43,071 nucleotides of DNA from NCBI GenBank assembly GCA_030684355.1, contig JAUXTN010000113.1, positions 1 through 43,071 on the forward strand. Reading direction: 5' to 3'. The notes below the pieces were generated by a model, which was not told the origin of the DNA, ran no database searches, and saw only the letters and a program-made list of their open reading frames with translations. The DNA is from Pseudomonadota bacterium. GTDB taxonomy: Bacteria > Myxococcota_A > UBA796 > SXON01. A program made the translations under genes and the position numbers. Of this stretch, positions 35,399 to 43,071 are shown in pieces (the stretch's first letter is position 1; each line of letters begins with the position of its first letter).

Positions 35399-35935
35399 GT
35401 GCGTCCCTCCCTCCTCGCCCCCGCCCTCCTCCTGCTCGTCGGCTGCGAGTCGGGCCTCGCCACCGTCGTCCACGTCGAGGTGGACGACGCCGTGGCCACC
35501 GCCCACACCGCCGACGCGCCGGGGGTGCTCGTGACCGACGCCGCGCCGTTCGCCGAGGTGACGGCGCTCGCGCCGCTGTGTGGCGCGCCGCTCGAGGACG
35601 AGGTGACCTACTCCTACGACTTCGGGTTCGGCTGCCTCGACGACGCCCAGGAGGGCACCGAGGAGGTGCTGCGCGCCTGGGTGCAGCCCGTACCCGCCGA
35701 CTGGGACCTCGCCGCCTTCTGCGCCCTCGAGCCCACTCAATTCAGCGGCCTCGCCATCGGCCAGGACGTGACCGGCGAGCCCGACCCGACCGACACCGGC
35801 GACACCGCCTCCGGGACCCCGGGCCTCGTCGAGGCGCCCGAGGCCTCCTGGCCCCAGGGCGACGTGCGGGCCACGTGGAAGCGCGACCTCACCCCGTGCG
35901 GCGGCATCCTCCTCGGCGACATCCGGGTCGAGTAG
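35399..35935 (+). CDS. Lipoprotein of unknown function, possible paralogue of its neighbour
   Basis: 178 aa. GTG 35399 has CCGGAG five bases upstream and opens into MRPSLLAPALLLLVGCESG, lipobox Cys at 16. The mature part has paired Cys (PLCG, GFGC), WDLAAFCALEP, and the linker DPTDTGDTASGTPG before a C-terminal strand region ending GGILLGDIRVE. The DLAA(Y/F)CA segment is shared with the upstream lipoprotein. No known family. Followed by a structured 176-base intergenic region. Confidence 0.76.
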   Translation: MRPSLLAPALLLLVGCESGLATVVHVEVDDAVATAHTADAPGVLVTDAAPFAEVTALAPLCGAPLEDEVTYSYDFGFGCLDDAQEGTEEVLRAWVQPVPADWDLAAFCALEPTQFSGLAIGQDVTGEPDPTDTGDTASGTPGLVEAPEASWPQGDVRATWKRDLTPCGGILLGDIRVE

Positions 35936-36111
35936 GGCGGCTAGCCGATCTTCCCGGCGGGTTACCAAACCCGGCCGGAAGACCGGCGTTCCGGAGGCGG
36001 CTCCGTTTCGAGTGGCTCCATGTTTGCGCTGGGCGCAAACACGGAGACGCGAAGTAAACGGAGCTTCGCCGACCCGATAACGATAGACAGGCCGTGCGCT
36101 AGCCGGCCTGG
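35936..36111. other. Structured intergenic region between convergent genes
   Basis: A chain of inverted repeats. (1) 35949-35982, a decayed copy of the 7339-7373 terminator. (2) An outer pair, CTCCGTTT (36001-36008) with AAACGGAG (36056-36063). (3) Within it, TGTTTGCGC (36021-36029) and GCGCAAACA (36033-36041), extended by CTCC/GGAG after one mismatch. (4) 36084-36114, the terminator described separately. The nested form suggests a folded RNA or several terminators in series. Confidence 0.6.
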
Positions 36112-36114
36112 CTA
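36084..36114. terminator. Terminator hairpin overlapping the fdxA stop codon
   Basis: TAGACAGGCC (36084-36093) and GGCCTGGCTA (36105-36114), nine of ten bases paired. The right arm contains CTA 36112-36114, the TAG stop of fdxA. The stem matches the hairpin at 24572-24598 almost exactly, including the embedded stop. Confidence 0.68.
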
Positions 36115-36447
36115 CCGCCCCGGCTTCTCCGACAGGAGCGCCCGCTTGCCGGGACGACCGTGGTACTCGTCGACCTCGGGCAGCGGCTTCTTCTGCTTGC
36201 TGATGGAGGGCCACGCCTTCGACAGGCGGGCGTTCAGCGCGATGAACTCAACCTGGTCGGCCGGCACGTCCTCGTCGAGGAAGATGGCGTTCTCGGGGCA
36301 GGCCGGCACGCACGCGGCGCAGTCGATGCACTCCACGGGATCGATGACGAGCATGTTCTCGCCTTCCTTGAAGCAGTCGACCGGGCAGACCGACACGCAG
36401 TCCGTGTACTTGCACTTGATGCAGGCTTCGGTGACGACGAACGCCAT
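36112..36447 (-). CDS. fdxA: 7Fe ferredoxin FdxA
   Basis: 111 aa. Cysteines fit the seven-iron ferredoxin pattern with one [3Fe-4S] and one [4Fe-4S] cluster: C9, C12, C17, C21, C25, then C40, C43, C46, C50. The segment [18 protein letters not shown] is diagnostic for Azotobacter FdI/FdxA-type proteins, whose cysteines are at the same spacing. The C-terminal 55 residues form the usual helical extension. ATG 36447 has GAGG six bases upstream. It ends inside a terminator stem, 98 bases from the small radical-SAM-linked gene upstream on the same strand. It could supply electrons to the neighbouring radical SAM enzymes, which need a reductant; this is inference. Confidence 0.95.
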   Translation of the reverse strand: MAFVVTEACIKCKYTDCVSVCPVDCFKEGENMLVIDPVECIDCAACVPACPENAIFLDEDVPADQVEFIALNARLSKAWPSISKQKKPLPEVDEYHGRPGKRALLSEKPGR

Positions 36448-36550
36448 GGGGAACCTCGGAGGGGGCGAAGGATAGCGCACCCGGGGCCCGCGGGCTCCGG
36501 ACGCGTGCGGAGGGCCGGCCACCAGCGTGGACGGCGCGGGGAGCCGCGGA

Positions 36551-36847
36551 TCAGCGCTTGGGCTTGTCGCCCTTCTCGCTCTTGTCGCCCGTGCCGGCGG
36601 CGTCGGGCTGCACGTTCACGTCGTCCCAGCCGTCGTTCTCGCCGTCGAGGTACCAGGGCTTGTCCTCGCCCGCGTTCTTCTTGCGGGTGGGGTCGGCGGC
36701 GGCCTTGGCGGTGGCCGCGGCCTCGTCCCGGTGGAACGCGTTCGAGGAGACCTTGTGCGCCGGCGGCCGGCCGGGGTGTTTGGCCTCTTCGGTGACCGCG
36801 CCGATCCCCGCCTTGACCTTGTCCTTCAGCCTGGAGAAGAGTCCCAT
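36551..36847 (-). CDS. 98-aa protein translationally coupled to a radical SAM enzyme
   Basis: 98 aa. Its ATG overlaps the stop of the radical SAM gene by one base (TAATG, 36845-36849), so the two are translated together. Start [16 protein letters not shown] is an amphipathic helix of the kind that could contact a membrane or partner. The middle is Ala/Lys-rich. The segment [17 protein letters not shown] (about 64-80) is the only compact, aromatic part; the end is Asp/Lys-rich and disordered. No family recognised. The order, coupling and small size make it a candidate partner or substrate of the enzyme, but there is no leader-core split typical of known peptide natural products. Confidence 0.72.
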   Translation of the reverse strand: MGLFSRLKDKVKAGIGAVTEEAKHPGRPPAHKVSSNAFHRDEAAATAKAAADPTRKKNAGEDKPWYLDGENDGWDDVNVQPDAAGTGDKSEKGDKPKR

Positions 36848-38457
36848 TACTGGCTGATCAACTTGGTGAGGTTGCTGTACTGGCGCATCTTGAACATCGT
36901 GAGCTCGCCGCGTTGGAAGTACTTCAACGCGACCTTGAACATGCGCACGTAGTTGGCGGCCCACGCGAGGTAGAACACCTTGTCGACGTTCTCCGGCTTC
37001 TTCCAGTGCTCGCGCTCGTCGAGCAGCTTGCGGATGAAGTTGCGGGGCACGAACGACTTCGACGCGAGGCAGTAGATCGCGAGGTAGAAGCGGTCTTCGT
37101 CGCTGCGCGGCCAGTCCATCGACACGCGGAACTGCTTCCACGCCTTCGTGTTGCGGCCCTCTACCAGGTTGGGGTCGAGGGTGCCGTCGGCGAGGCCCTT
37201 CTTGGTGAGCGCCGTGCCGGGGAAGTAGTTCAGCGAGTAGAAGTAGATCGAGTAGGGAAGCGGGAGATCCAGCAGGAACTCCGCGGTCTCGATCTTCATC
37301 TCCTCGGTGGCGTGCGGGTTGTCGATGATGACGTCGTAGACGATGTCGAGCTTGAGGTCCTTGTTGAACTCCGCGAACTTCAGGATCGCGGTGTTGCCCG
37401 GCGAGCGGTTGTGCATCTCCTTGGACTCCTTGCTGGAGCCCGACTCGATGCCCGTCTGCACGCGGATGAGCCCGACGTCCACGAGGCGGCGGAGCATGTC
37501 CTCCCGCAGCATCGGTGGGATGAGCAGGCACTCGAACGGGATGCCGATGCGCTTCGGGTACTCGACGAGGAACTCGTCCATCCACTCCTGGCCGAACGCG
37601 AACGACGTGTCGTCGTCGATCTTCACGCGCGCGACCCGCGGGAACTTGGCCCGCATGTACTCCAATTCGCCCATGATGTGCTGCACGGAGCGGGCGCGGT
37701 AGAACTGCTTGCCCTTCTCCTCGTACACGTCGCGGAGGATGGAGACGTAGCAGTAGGAGCAGTTGTACGGGCAGCCGCGGCTGAAGTAGATGCGGTACTC
37801 GGCCGTGCGCTTCCACGGCTCCTCGATCGTCATCTTCCCGTCTTCGATGTAGTACTTGTTGTCGTCCTCGACGTCCGGGTAGGGCAGCCAGTCGAGGTCC
37901 TGGATGAGCGGCCGGGGCTTGTTCGAGTAGAACGTGCCGCCCTTGTTCGCCCAGATGTTCGGGATGGTGGTCGTGTCCGTGCCGTCGCGCAGGGCGGTGG
38001 CCAGGTCGATCGACGCGACCTCGCCCTCGCCGACGCACACGTAGTCGACCTCGCCGATGCACTCTTCGGGCACCGACGTGGGGTGGATGCCGCCCCACAC
38101 CACCGGCGTGGTCGGGAAGCGCTTCTTGATGCGCTTGGTGACCTCGTGGGCCATCGGGTAGAGGCTCGACATGAAGCCGACGCCGACGAGGTCGGCCTTC
38201 TTGTCGGCGATGACGTCGAGCGCCATCTGGATCTCTTTGTCCGATGGCATGTCGAGCATGTTGTGGCGCCAGTCGCGCAGGAAGACGATGTGCGTCTCGA
38301 AGCCGGCGCGTTGGAGCGCGGCGGAGACGTAGCGGATGCCCGCGTTCTCCACGCTGTAGATCGTCAGGAGGACGACGGTGAACTTCTTCTCGCGGCCGGC
38401 CGCGGGGGCGCCCGACTTGGCGGGGGTCTTGGCGGCGGCGGGCTGGGTAGCCGACAT
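36847..38457 (-). CDS. B12-domain radical SAM protein (first)
   Basis: 536 aa. A B12-binding-like Rossmann domain (about 26-165, with VVWGGIHPTSVPEE and DYVCVGEGE) is followed by the radical SAM domain, SRGCPYNCSYC with C229, C233 and C236 binding the [4Fe-4S] cluster. A DxHxxG cobalamin-ligand motif is not seen, as in many members of this class. The family (BchE/HpnJ-like) does methylations, cyclisations and ring rearrangements; the substrate cannot be told. ATG 38457 has GGAGAG upstream. It is downstream of a similar enzyme (47 bases) and overlaps the next gene, a 98-aa protein. Confidence 0.88.
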   Translation of the reverse strand: MSATQPAAAKTPAKSGAPAAGREKKFTVVLLTIYSVENAGIRYVSAALQRAGFETHIVFLRDWRHNMLDMPSDKEIQMALDVIADKKADLVGVGFMSSLYPMAHEVTKRIKKRFPTTPVVWGGIHPTSVPEECIGEVDYVCVGEGEVASIDLATALRDGTDTTTIPNIWANKGGTFYSNKPRPLIQDLDWLPYPDVEDDNKYYIEDGKMTIEEPWKRTAEYRIYFSRGCPYNCSYCYVSILRDVYEEKGKQFYRARSVQHIMGELEYMRAKFPRVARVKIDDDTSFAFGQEWMDEFLVEYPKRIGIPFECLLIPPMLREDMLRRLVDVGLIRVQTGIESGSSKESKEMHNRSPGNTAILKFAEFNKDLKLDIVYDVIIDNPHATEEMKIETAEFLLDLPLPYSIYFYSLNYFPGTALTKKGLADGTLDPNLVEGRNTKAWKQFRVSMDWPRSDEDRFYLAIYCLASKSFVPRNFIRKLLDEREHWKKPENVDKVFYLAWAANYVRMFKVALKYFQRGELTMFKMRQYSNLTKLISQ

Positions 38458-38504
38458 CGGGGGGCTCTCCGGACGGGACGGGGGCAGATCGCGAGGGGAC
38501 CCGA

Positions 38505-39908
38505 CTACGAGGCGAGCATGCGCAAGCCGGCGGTGGCCTTGCGCATGAAGTCCTTCGGGCTCTGGATCTGGGTCAGGTTGCGCGCGATGAACTTCGGCCG
38601 CCAGTAGAAGCGCCGGTAGGCGGTCTCCAGGAGCTCACGCAGCTCGGCGCGGGTGAAGTACTCGTCCCACACCTGGGCCTTGAAGTCCTCGCGGGGGTCG
38701 CGCATGAAGGTGAACCACGGGTTCGCGTCGAGCACGCCGTCGCGCTCGCCTTCGTCGTAGAGCGTGGTGCCCGGGAACGGGGTGAGCACGTTGTACATGA
38801 CGAAGTCGGGATCGAGCTCGATCGAGTAGTTGATCGTGTCCATCACGTCTTCGCGGGTGCGCTCGGTCGGCGTGCCGATCATGAAGTACGCAACGGTGTG
38901 GATCCCGACCTCCCGGCAGAGCCGGAACGCGCTCTCGATCTCGCGGACGGTCACGTCCTTCTTCAGGCGAAGGAGGCCCTCTTCCGTGCCCTGCTCGACG
39001 CCGAACTGGATGCGGTTGCAGCCCGCCTGCTTCATCTTCGTGAGGAGCTCGCGGTTGGCGCCCTTCACGCGGAAGCGGACGGTCCACGAGAGCTTCAGGC
39101 CGCGCTTGATGATCTCGTCGCACAGGTCGATGACGCGGGCGTTCGTGATGTTGAACGTGTCGTCGACGAAGTAGAATTCCTGGATGCCGAGGGCGAGGCA
39201 GGCCTCGATCTCGTCGCACACGCGGCTCGGCGACATCACGCGGTAGCGGTGGCGCGGGGTGTTGCAGAAGGTGCAGCGGTACGGGCAGCCGCGCGACGAG
39301 ATGAGCGTGGTGAAGATGCCGCCGCGCCCCATCACGTCGTAGTAGCGCTTGTAGTCGACGATCGTGCGGTCGATGATCGGGTAGTCGTCGAGGTTGTTGC
39401 TGTAGTAAACGTCCTGCTCGGGGACAGGATCGTCGGCATGCGCCATCGTCCCGCCGATGCCCTTGGGCTGCTCGCCCTTCTCCCAGGCGTCGCAGAGGTC
39501 GAGCATGGGCTTCTGGCCCTCGCCCTTGACCACGGCGTCCACCCCGGGGAGGTTCTTGCACTCCTGCGGGAAGTCGCTCACGTGCGGCCCGCCGACGACG
39601 ACGTACTTCGCGCCGGCCTTCTTCGCGGTCTGGACCGTCTTCAGCACATCGACGAGCTGGACCGTGAACGCGGTGACGCCGACCACATCGGGCGCGAACT
39701 CGCGGACCTTGGCTTCGAGCGCGTCGTAGGCCATGTCGTCGAGCTGCGCGTCGACGATGGTGACCTCGTGCGAGCTGTGCGTCTTCATGAACTGGGCGAT
39801 GGCCATGAGCGCAAGCGGCGGATAAGAGAGGTTCTCCGCGGCAACTGCCTCGGGCACTTCACTCTCGACGGTGTGTTTCGCGGGCGGGCGGATGAGCATC
39901 ACGCGCAT
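38505..39908 (-). CDS. B12-domain radical SAM protein (second)
   Basis: 467 aa. The N-terminal B12-binding-like domain begins MRVMLIRPPA and has VVGGPHVSDFPQEC and VVKGEGQKPML; no DxHxxG motif. The radical SAM cluster site is SRGCPYRCTFC with C208, C212, C215. VDDTFNITNARV, FGVEQGTEEGLL and MIGTPTERTREDV are typical later motifs of the class. Same general architecture as its neighbour but clearly diverged, so an old duplication or two recruited members. Start ATG 39908 has only a weak ribosome site. Probably first gene of the operon; the upstream 365 bases are divergent from the membrane protein gene. Confidence 0.88.
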   Translation of the reverse strand: MRVMLIRPPAKHTVESEVPEAVAAENLSYPPLALMAIAQFMKTHSSHEVTIVDAQLDDMAYDALEAKVREFAPDVVGVTAFTVQLVDVLKTVQTAKKAGAKYVVVGGPHVSDFPQECKNLPGVDAVVKGEGQKPMLDLCDAWEKGEQPKGIGGTMAHADDPVPEQDVYYSNNLDDYPIIDRTIVDYKRYYDVMGRGGIFTTLISSRGCPYRCTFCNTPRHRYRVMSPSRVCDEIEACLALGIQEFYFVDDTFNITNARVIDLCDEIIKRGLKLSWTVRFRVKGANRELLTKMKQAGCNRIQFGVEQGTEEGLLRLKKDVTVREIESAFRLCREVGIHTVAYFMIGTPTERTREDVMDTINYSIELDPDFVMYNVLTPFPGTTLYDEGERDGVLDANPWFTFMRDPREDFKAQVWDEYFTRAELRELLETAYRRFYWRPKFIARNLTQIQSPKDFMRKATAGLRMLAS

Positions 39909-40273
39909 GGGCCGGACGTCCTCGGAGAGAGTGTGCCCGATGGGGACGGTGCCGGTCAAACCCGGTCTCCCCTCGTGGCGAGAACCTGTAACCGGGGGAT
40001 CAGAATGGCTCGTCGGGCCCCCCGGCGGCGCGGACGCCGCCGTCGCCCCCCTCCAGGCTCGCGCTGCGCGCTCGGTCGGACGCCACGCCTGCCGGCGCGG
40101 CATCCGGACCGCCGGCAGGGCCGGCGCCTTCCGGTCGGCTGGGGCAGGGCCGTGTGCACGGTAGCGCCGATGTCCGGGCGCGTACTTCGTGGAGAGCCGA
40201 CGTGCGGGGCCTCCGCGTGCGGCCCCGAGTCAGGCCGCTCCCGCCGTGCCAGTCGGACAGTTAGGCCCGTGCG
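39909..40273. promoter_or_regulatory. Divergent intergenic region with inverted repeats
   Basis: 365 bases without a gene between the radical SAM operon and the membrane protein gene, so promoters for both should lie here. Inverted repeats: GGCGGCG (40024-40030) with CGCCGCC (40035-40041), and CTGCCGGCG (40089-40097) with CGCCGGCAG (40110-40118). I see no cobalamin riboswitch signature. Confidence 0.45.
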
Positions 40274-41950
40274 GTGGAACCGCTCCTCCCCGTCCCCGCA
40301 CCGCTGCCGCGCCGGGCGTGGCTGGTGTTCCTCGCGCTGGCCGTGTCGGCGTGGGGGCTGCTGCTGCCGCTGTCCGGCCGGCCGGGCACCTTCCCGGGTG
40401 ACCCCGAGCTGCCCTACGCGCCGGTGACGTTGAACCTGCACTGGCAGGTCCACACGCGCGGCATCGCCGGGTACGCCGCGGACGACCTGCACGGCTTCCC
40501 GATGCGCACGGACCGGCTCGTCACGGACGGCGTGCCGCTCGACGCGCTGACCTCCTGGCCGTTCACCGCGGCGCTGGGCGAGGCCGCGGGCATGTGGCTC
40601 TGGGCGGTGGTGACGCTCTGGGCCGTCGGCGCGGCGGCGGCGTGGCTCGGGATGCGGTGGTGGGGCACGCTCGGCGCCGGGCTCGTGGCGGGGGTCGGGT
40701 ACCAGGTGGGCGACGCCCTGTTGCGCGAGCTGGCGGAGGGGCGGCCCACGCAGGTGTTCGCGGCGGTGCTCCTGCCGCTGACGCTGGGGCTCGGCGCGGC
40801 GGCCGCGCGTCGGGTGGCCGCGGACACGCCGCGGGAGGGCACGCTCGCCGCGATCGGGGCCGGGCTGCTCGCGGGGCTCGGCACGGTCACGAGCTGGAAC
40901 CTCGGGTTGATGTTCGTGCTCGCGGCGTTCGGGCCCCTCGTGGCGATGGTGCTCGCGCGGTGGCGGAGCGGCGGCGGGGCGCGGATCGACGTGCTCCTCG
41001 TGCCGCTCGGCGCGTTCGCCACCTGCGTGTTCCCGGCCGTCGCGTGGATGGTGACGGGCCGCAACGAGCTCCCGAGCCTCGGGATGGACCCCTGGCAGGA
41101 GGTCGTCGTCGGGCTCCGGCAGGTGCGTCCGGTCGACCTCGCGGCGGCCCGCATCCACGGGCTCGGCGGCGTGGCGCTCGGGACGCTCGGGCGGCCGGTC
41201 CTCCTCGCGGCGGCGGCGTACACGCTGTGGCGGGCGCGCCCGCGTCACATCGCGTTGCCGCTGGCGTTCGCGAGCCTCCTCGCGCTGCTCGGCCTCGGCG
41301 CATGGCTCCCGGGGCCGGTCGTGCTGCCGTGGGGCTGGCTGCAGACGCTCCCGTGGCTCGGCCGGCTCTGGTGGCCCGACCGGCTCTGGATCGGCGTGGC
41401 GCTCGGCCTCGCCGTGCTCGCGGCCGGGGCCCCGCGGCGCGCCGCGTTCGTCGTGGCGCTCGGCCTCTACGGAGAGGCCTGGCTCGTCTCGCGCGCCCTC
41501 CCGTTCGGCGCCGTGCAGCTCGGCCCCTCGCCGAGCGGCGAGGTGCTGGCGCGCGCCCCCGACGTGCCCTTCGTGCTCCTCCCGAGCGGCCAGGGCCCCC
41601 TCCGCTCCGATCGCCTGGACCTCGTCGACCAGATGGCGCACGGGCGCCCCATGGCGAACGGCACGCGCCCGATCCTCGACCTCACCTCCTCCGACGCCGT
41701 GCTGCGCAACTGGCGCAACAACACCGGCCTCCGCGCGCTCCTCGCGTGCGAGATGGGCGGCGGCGCCGCGGTCACCGCGGACGAGCGCGTGGAGGCGGGC
41801 GCGGCGCTGCTCCACGCGGGCCTGCGCGAGGTGTACCTCGACCCGCGCTACACCGAGAACGACCCGGGCTACGCCCTGTGCGTCGAGGGGGTGCTCGCCG
41901 GCTGGGAGCGCGGCGAGGAGCCGCCGCTGGTGCGGTTCCGGGCGCCGTGA
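40274..41950 (+). CDS. Polytopic membrane protein, GT-C-like
   Basis: 558 aa with about ten hydrophobic segments (for example 15-35, 105-150, 165-185, 200-240, 255-275, 310-345, 375-420). The first extracytoplasmic loop carries PGDPELPYAP and the acidic ADDLHGF. This plan resembles GT-C membrane glycosyltransferases, but no DxD or similar catalytic motif stands out, so that is tentative. The last 140 residues are a soluble domain with PSPSGEVLARAPDVPFVLLP. GTG 40274 has no clear ribosome site; no nearer ATG fits. Divergent from the radical SAM genes and followed by the repeat-rich end of the window. Confidence 0.75.
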   Translation: MEPLLPVPAPLPRRAWLVFLALAVSAWGLLLPLSGRPGTFPGDPELPYAPVTLNLHWQVHTRGIAGYAADDLHGFPMRTDRLVTDGVPLDALTSWPFTAALGEAAGMWLWAVVTLWAVGAAAAWLGMRWWGTLGAGLVAGVGYQVGDALLRELAEGRPTQVFAAVLLPLTLGLGAAAARRVAADTPREGTLAAIGAGLLAGLGTVTSWNLGLMFVLAAFGPLVAMVLARWRSGGGARIDVLLVPLGAFATCVFPAVAWMVTGRNELPSLGMDPWQEVVVGLRQVRPVDLAAARIHGLGGVALGTLGRPVLLAAAAYTLWRARPRHIALPLAFASLLALLGLGAWLPGPVVLPWGWLQTLPWLGRLWWPDRLWIGVALGLAVLAAGAPRRAAFVVALGLYGEAWLVSRALPFGAVQLGPSPSGEVLARAPDVPFVLLPSGQGPLRSDRLDLVDQMAHGRPMANGTRPILDLTSSDAVLRNWRNNTGLRALLACEMGGGAAVTADERVEAGAALLHAGLREVYLDPRYTENDPGYALCVEGVLAGWERGEEPPLVRFRAP

Positions 41951-42879
41951 TTCGGGGGGGCGGACGCGGCGGGGCCTGATCGCGGGGGGCGCCTGGGTGC
42001 GGGGGGGGGCCCCGAGCGGGTGAGGGATGGAAGGACCCCTCTCCCCCTTCGCCGGGGCCATGGAGGGCCCCGCCCGGGGAGAGCCGGTGGTTCGGAAGTC
42101 GTGCGTTCGCAGGACCCTGATTGGTCGTAAGCGCAGTCCGCTCGGAAGACCGATCCCGGGAGCGCAGCCCACTCGAAAGACCGAGCCGGCCCTGAACTTG
42201 CCTTCCTCCCAGGATTGCGACCCGCGCTCCGGGCGCTTCACCCATGACAAACCGGTGTTTGTCCGTCACCGCAGGCGCCGCATTCTTGGCCTTGGAGACC
42301 GCGGTCTTTCGAAGGGGCTGCGCCGCGCCGAGCGGGCTGTCGACTCGACTCCGCAGGACCGGGCGTGTCAAGCGCCACTCCGAAGGGACCACCCGGCCAC
42401 GAACTCGGGACCACCCCCAGCGCCGCGACCGCATAGGCCGGACGGGCCGGGGCGGAGGGTGGGGCTCTGCATCCGGGAGCCGGGGGTCCAGGGGCAAGCC
42501 CCCGGTGCCTCGCCGTGGCACAGGTGTCCGGCTCCTCCGCCGGCCTTGGGACCAGGGCCTGTCCCCGCAGCGGGTCGGCGAGCAGCGCCAAGCACTCGGA
42601 GGGGGCGCGGTTCGAGGTCACGACCATCGAGGCCCTCTTGTGTCGGCCACAGCCGATGGCGTGCGGTCCGACGTCGCGTGCGCGTCCATCGGCCGCAGGG
42701 CGAGGTCGTCGCCGTCGAGGCGGCAGGCGCGCAGGCGGTGGAGCAGCGTGAAGGGGCTGCACCGCGCCGAGCGGTCTTTCGACTCGACTCCGCAGGACCG
42801 GGCATCGGCATGCCCGCCGCGTCGCGTACGGATGGCCGTTTCAACCCGTGCTTGGCCGATGCGGATCCCGTGGGCCCCG
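41951..42879. other. Gene-poor, repeat-rich stretch
   Basis: Nothing in either strand looks like a protein family. A 53-54 base sequence at 42311-42363 recurs at 42750-42803, differing at a handful of positions; both contain GACTCGACTCCGCAGGACCG. A shorter near-tandem pair, GCGCAGTCCGCTCGGAAGACC, lies at about 42131-42159 and 42162-42188. The word CGGTCTTTCGA occurs at about 42303 and 42772 and inverted at about 42173. CATGGAGGGCC at 42059 is shared with the 52-bp array further right. Confidence 0.55.
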
Positions 42880-43071
42880 CGGCCATGAAAGGCCCCCCTT
42901 ACCGGCAGGTCCCCCGCCGATGACCGCAGGGCGGTCATGGAGGGCCCTCCTTACCGGCAGGTCCCCCGCCGATGACCGCAGGGCGGTCATGGAGGGCCCT
43001 CCTTACCGGCAGGTCCCCCGCCGATGACCGCAGGGCGGTCATGGAGGGCCCTCCTTACCGGCAGGTCCCCC
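42880..43071. repeat. 52-bp tandem repeat running off the window
   Basis: Successive units begin with ACCGGCAGGT at 42901, 42953, 43005 and 43057, an exact 52-base period with identical copies; a diverged part-unit precedes at 42880-42900. Each unit contains ATGACCGC-AGG-GCGGTCAT (hairpin) and the palindrome GGAGGGCCCTCC. No spacers, so it is not a CRISPR array. The true copy number is unknown because the window stops inside the array. Confidence 0.9.

Noticed and set aside
36551..36847. 98-aa protein as a classical RiPP precursor
   Set aside because: There is no leader/core boundary, no double-glycine or similar cleavage site, and few Cys/Ser/Thr; kept only as a possible partner or substrate.
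39909..40273. Cobalamin riboswitch before the B12 radical SAM genes
   Set aside because: I could not find a B12-box-like sequence or the expected multi-arm layout; only simple GC-rich inverted repeats are present.
42605..42640. tRNA T-arm-like GGTTCGAGGTC
   Set aside because: No flanking stem of the right pairing, no anticodon arm and no acceptor stem.
42238..42938. Possible transposase fragments on the minus strand near the right end
   Set aside because: Several overlapping frames are open but none shows a transposase, recombinase or reverse-transcriptase motif; codon use does not favour any one frame.
42880..43071. CRISPR array
   Set aside because: The 52-base units are contiguous and identical, with no unique spacers and no cas genes in view.

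Overview
The window is very GC-rich, with strong third-position G/C and long open frames on the non-coding strands. It looks like chromosome from a member of the Myxococcota (former Deltaproteobacteria). Support for this: a MopE-type calcium/copper-motif protein ending in a MYXO-CTERM-like tail (Cys, hydrophobic stretch, Arg-rich end); many short lipoproteins with acidic Asp-Thr-Gly-Asp-Thr linkers; a PrkA/YeaH/SpoVR operon; a serine/threonine kinase fused to an ATPase and TPR-like repeats; and two copies of the palindrome TGTTCCACGTGGAACA, a parS form. The assignment is an inference. I see no rRNA, tRNA, CRISPR array or intact insertion sequence.

Layout. 0.2-2.9 kb (minus): phosphatidylserine decarboxylase, a fatty-acid/sterol hydroxylase and a secreted unknown, i.e. 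membrane lipid functions. 3.1-7.3 kb (plus): an RsmB/NOP-type rRNA m5C methyltransferase, a secreted MopE-like protein, a scar in which the 3' ends of those two genes recur as a rearranged duplicate, and a four-repeat protein of unknown family. 7.4-9.0 kb (minus): five small membrane proteins resembling the enterobacterial yqjD-yqjE-yqjK set. 9.4-12.5 kb: an agmatinase-family ureohydrolase divergent from two overlapping SGNH/GDSL hydrolases. 12.5-13.7 kb: a broken FG-GAP-type lipoprotein gene.

13.7-19.3 kb (minus) is a tight stress operon: prkA kinase, yeaH-like DUF444, spoVR, an unrecognised 152-aa protein, and a ferredoxin with an altered first cluster site. 19.6-24.6 kb holds a two-domain rhodanese, a secreted clan GH-A glycoside hydrolase and a CotH-type kinase lipoprotein. 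24.6-32.0 kb (minus) has a DUF1059 protein, the large kinase, a gene-free 0.84-kb block with two perfect parS sites plus half-sites and hairpins, and a two-unit HtrA-type protease resembling yeast Nma111 and plant Deg7.

32.1-36.4 kb carries four small lipoprotein genes, an F420/NADP-reductase-like protein and a 7Fe ferredoxin FdxA. 36.5-39.9 kb (minus) has two adjacent B12-domain radical SAM enzymes and a 98-aa protein translationally coupled to one of them. 40.3-42.0 kb encodes a polytopic membrane protein. The last 1.1 kb has no convincing gene and ends in a perfect 52-bp tandem repeat that runs off the window.

The most interesting items are the parS block, the radical SAM pair with its small coupled protein, the extended PrkA operon, the four-repeat protein, the bacterial Nma111/Deg7-like protease, and a family of intergenic hairpins whose arm contains the stop codon of the minus-strand gene.
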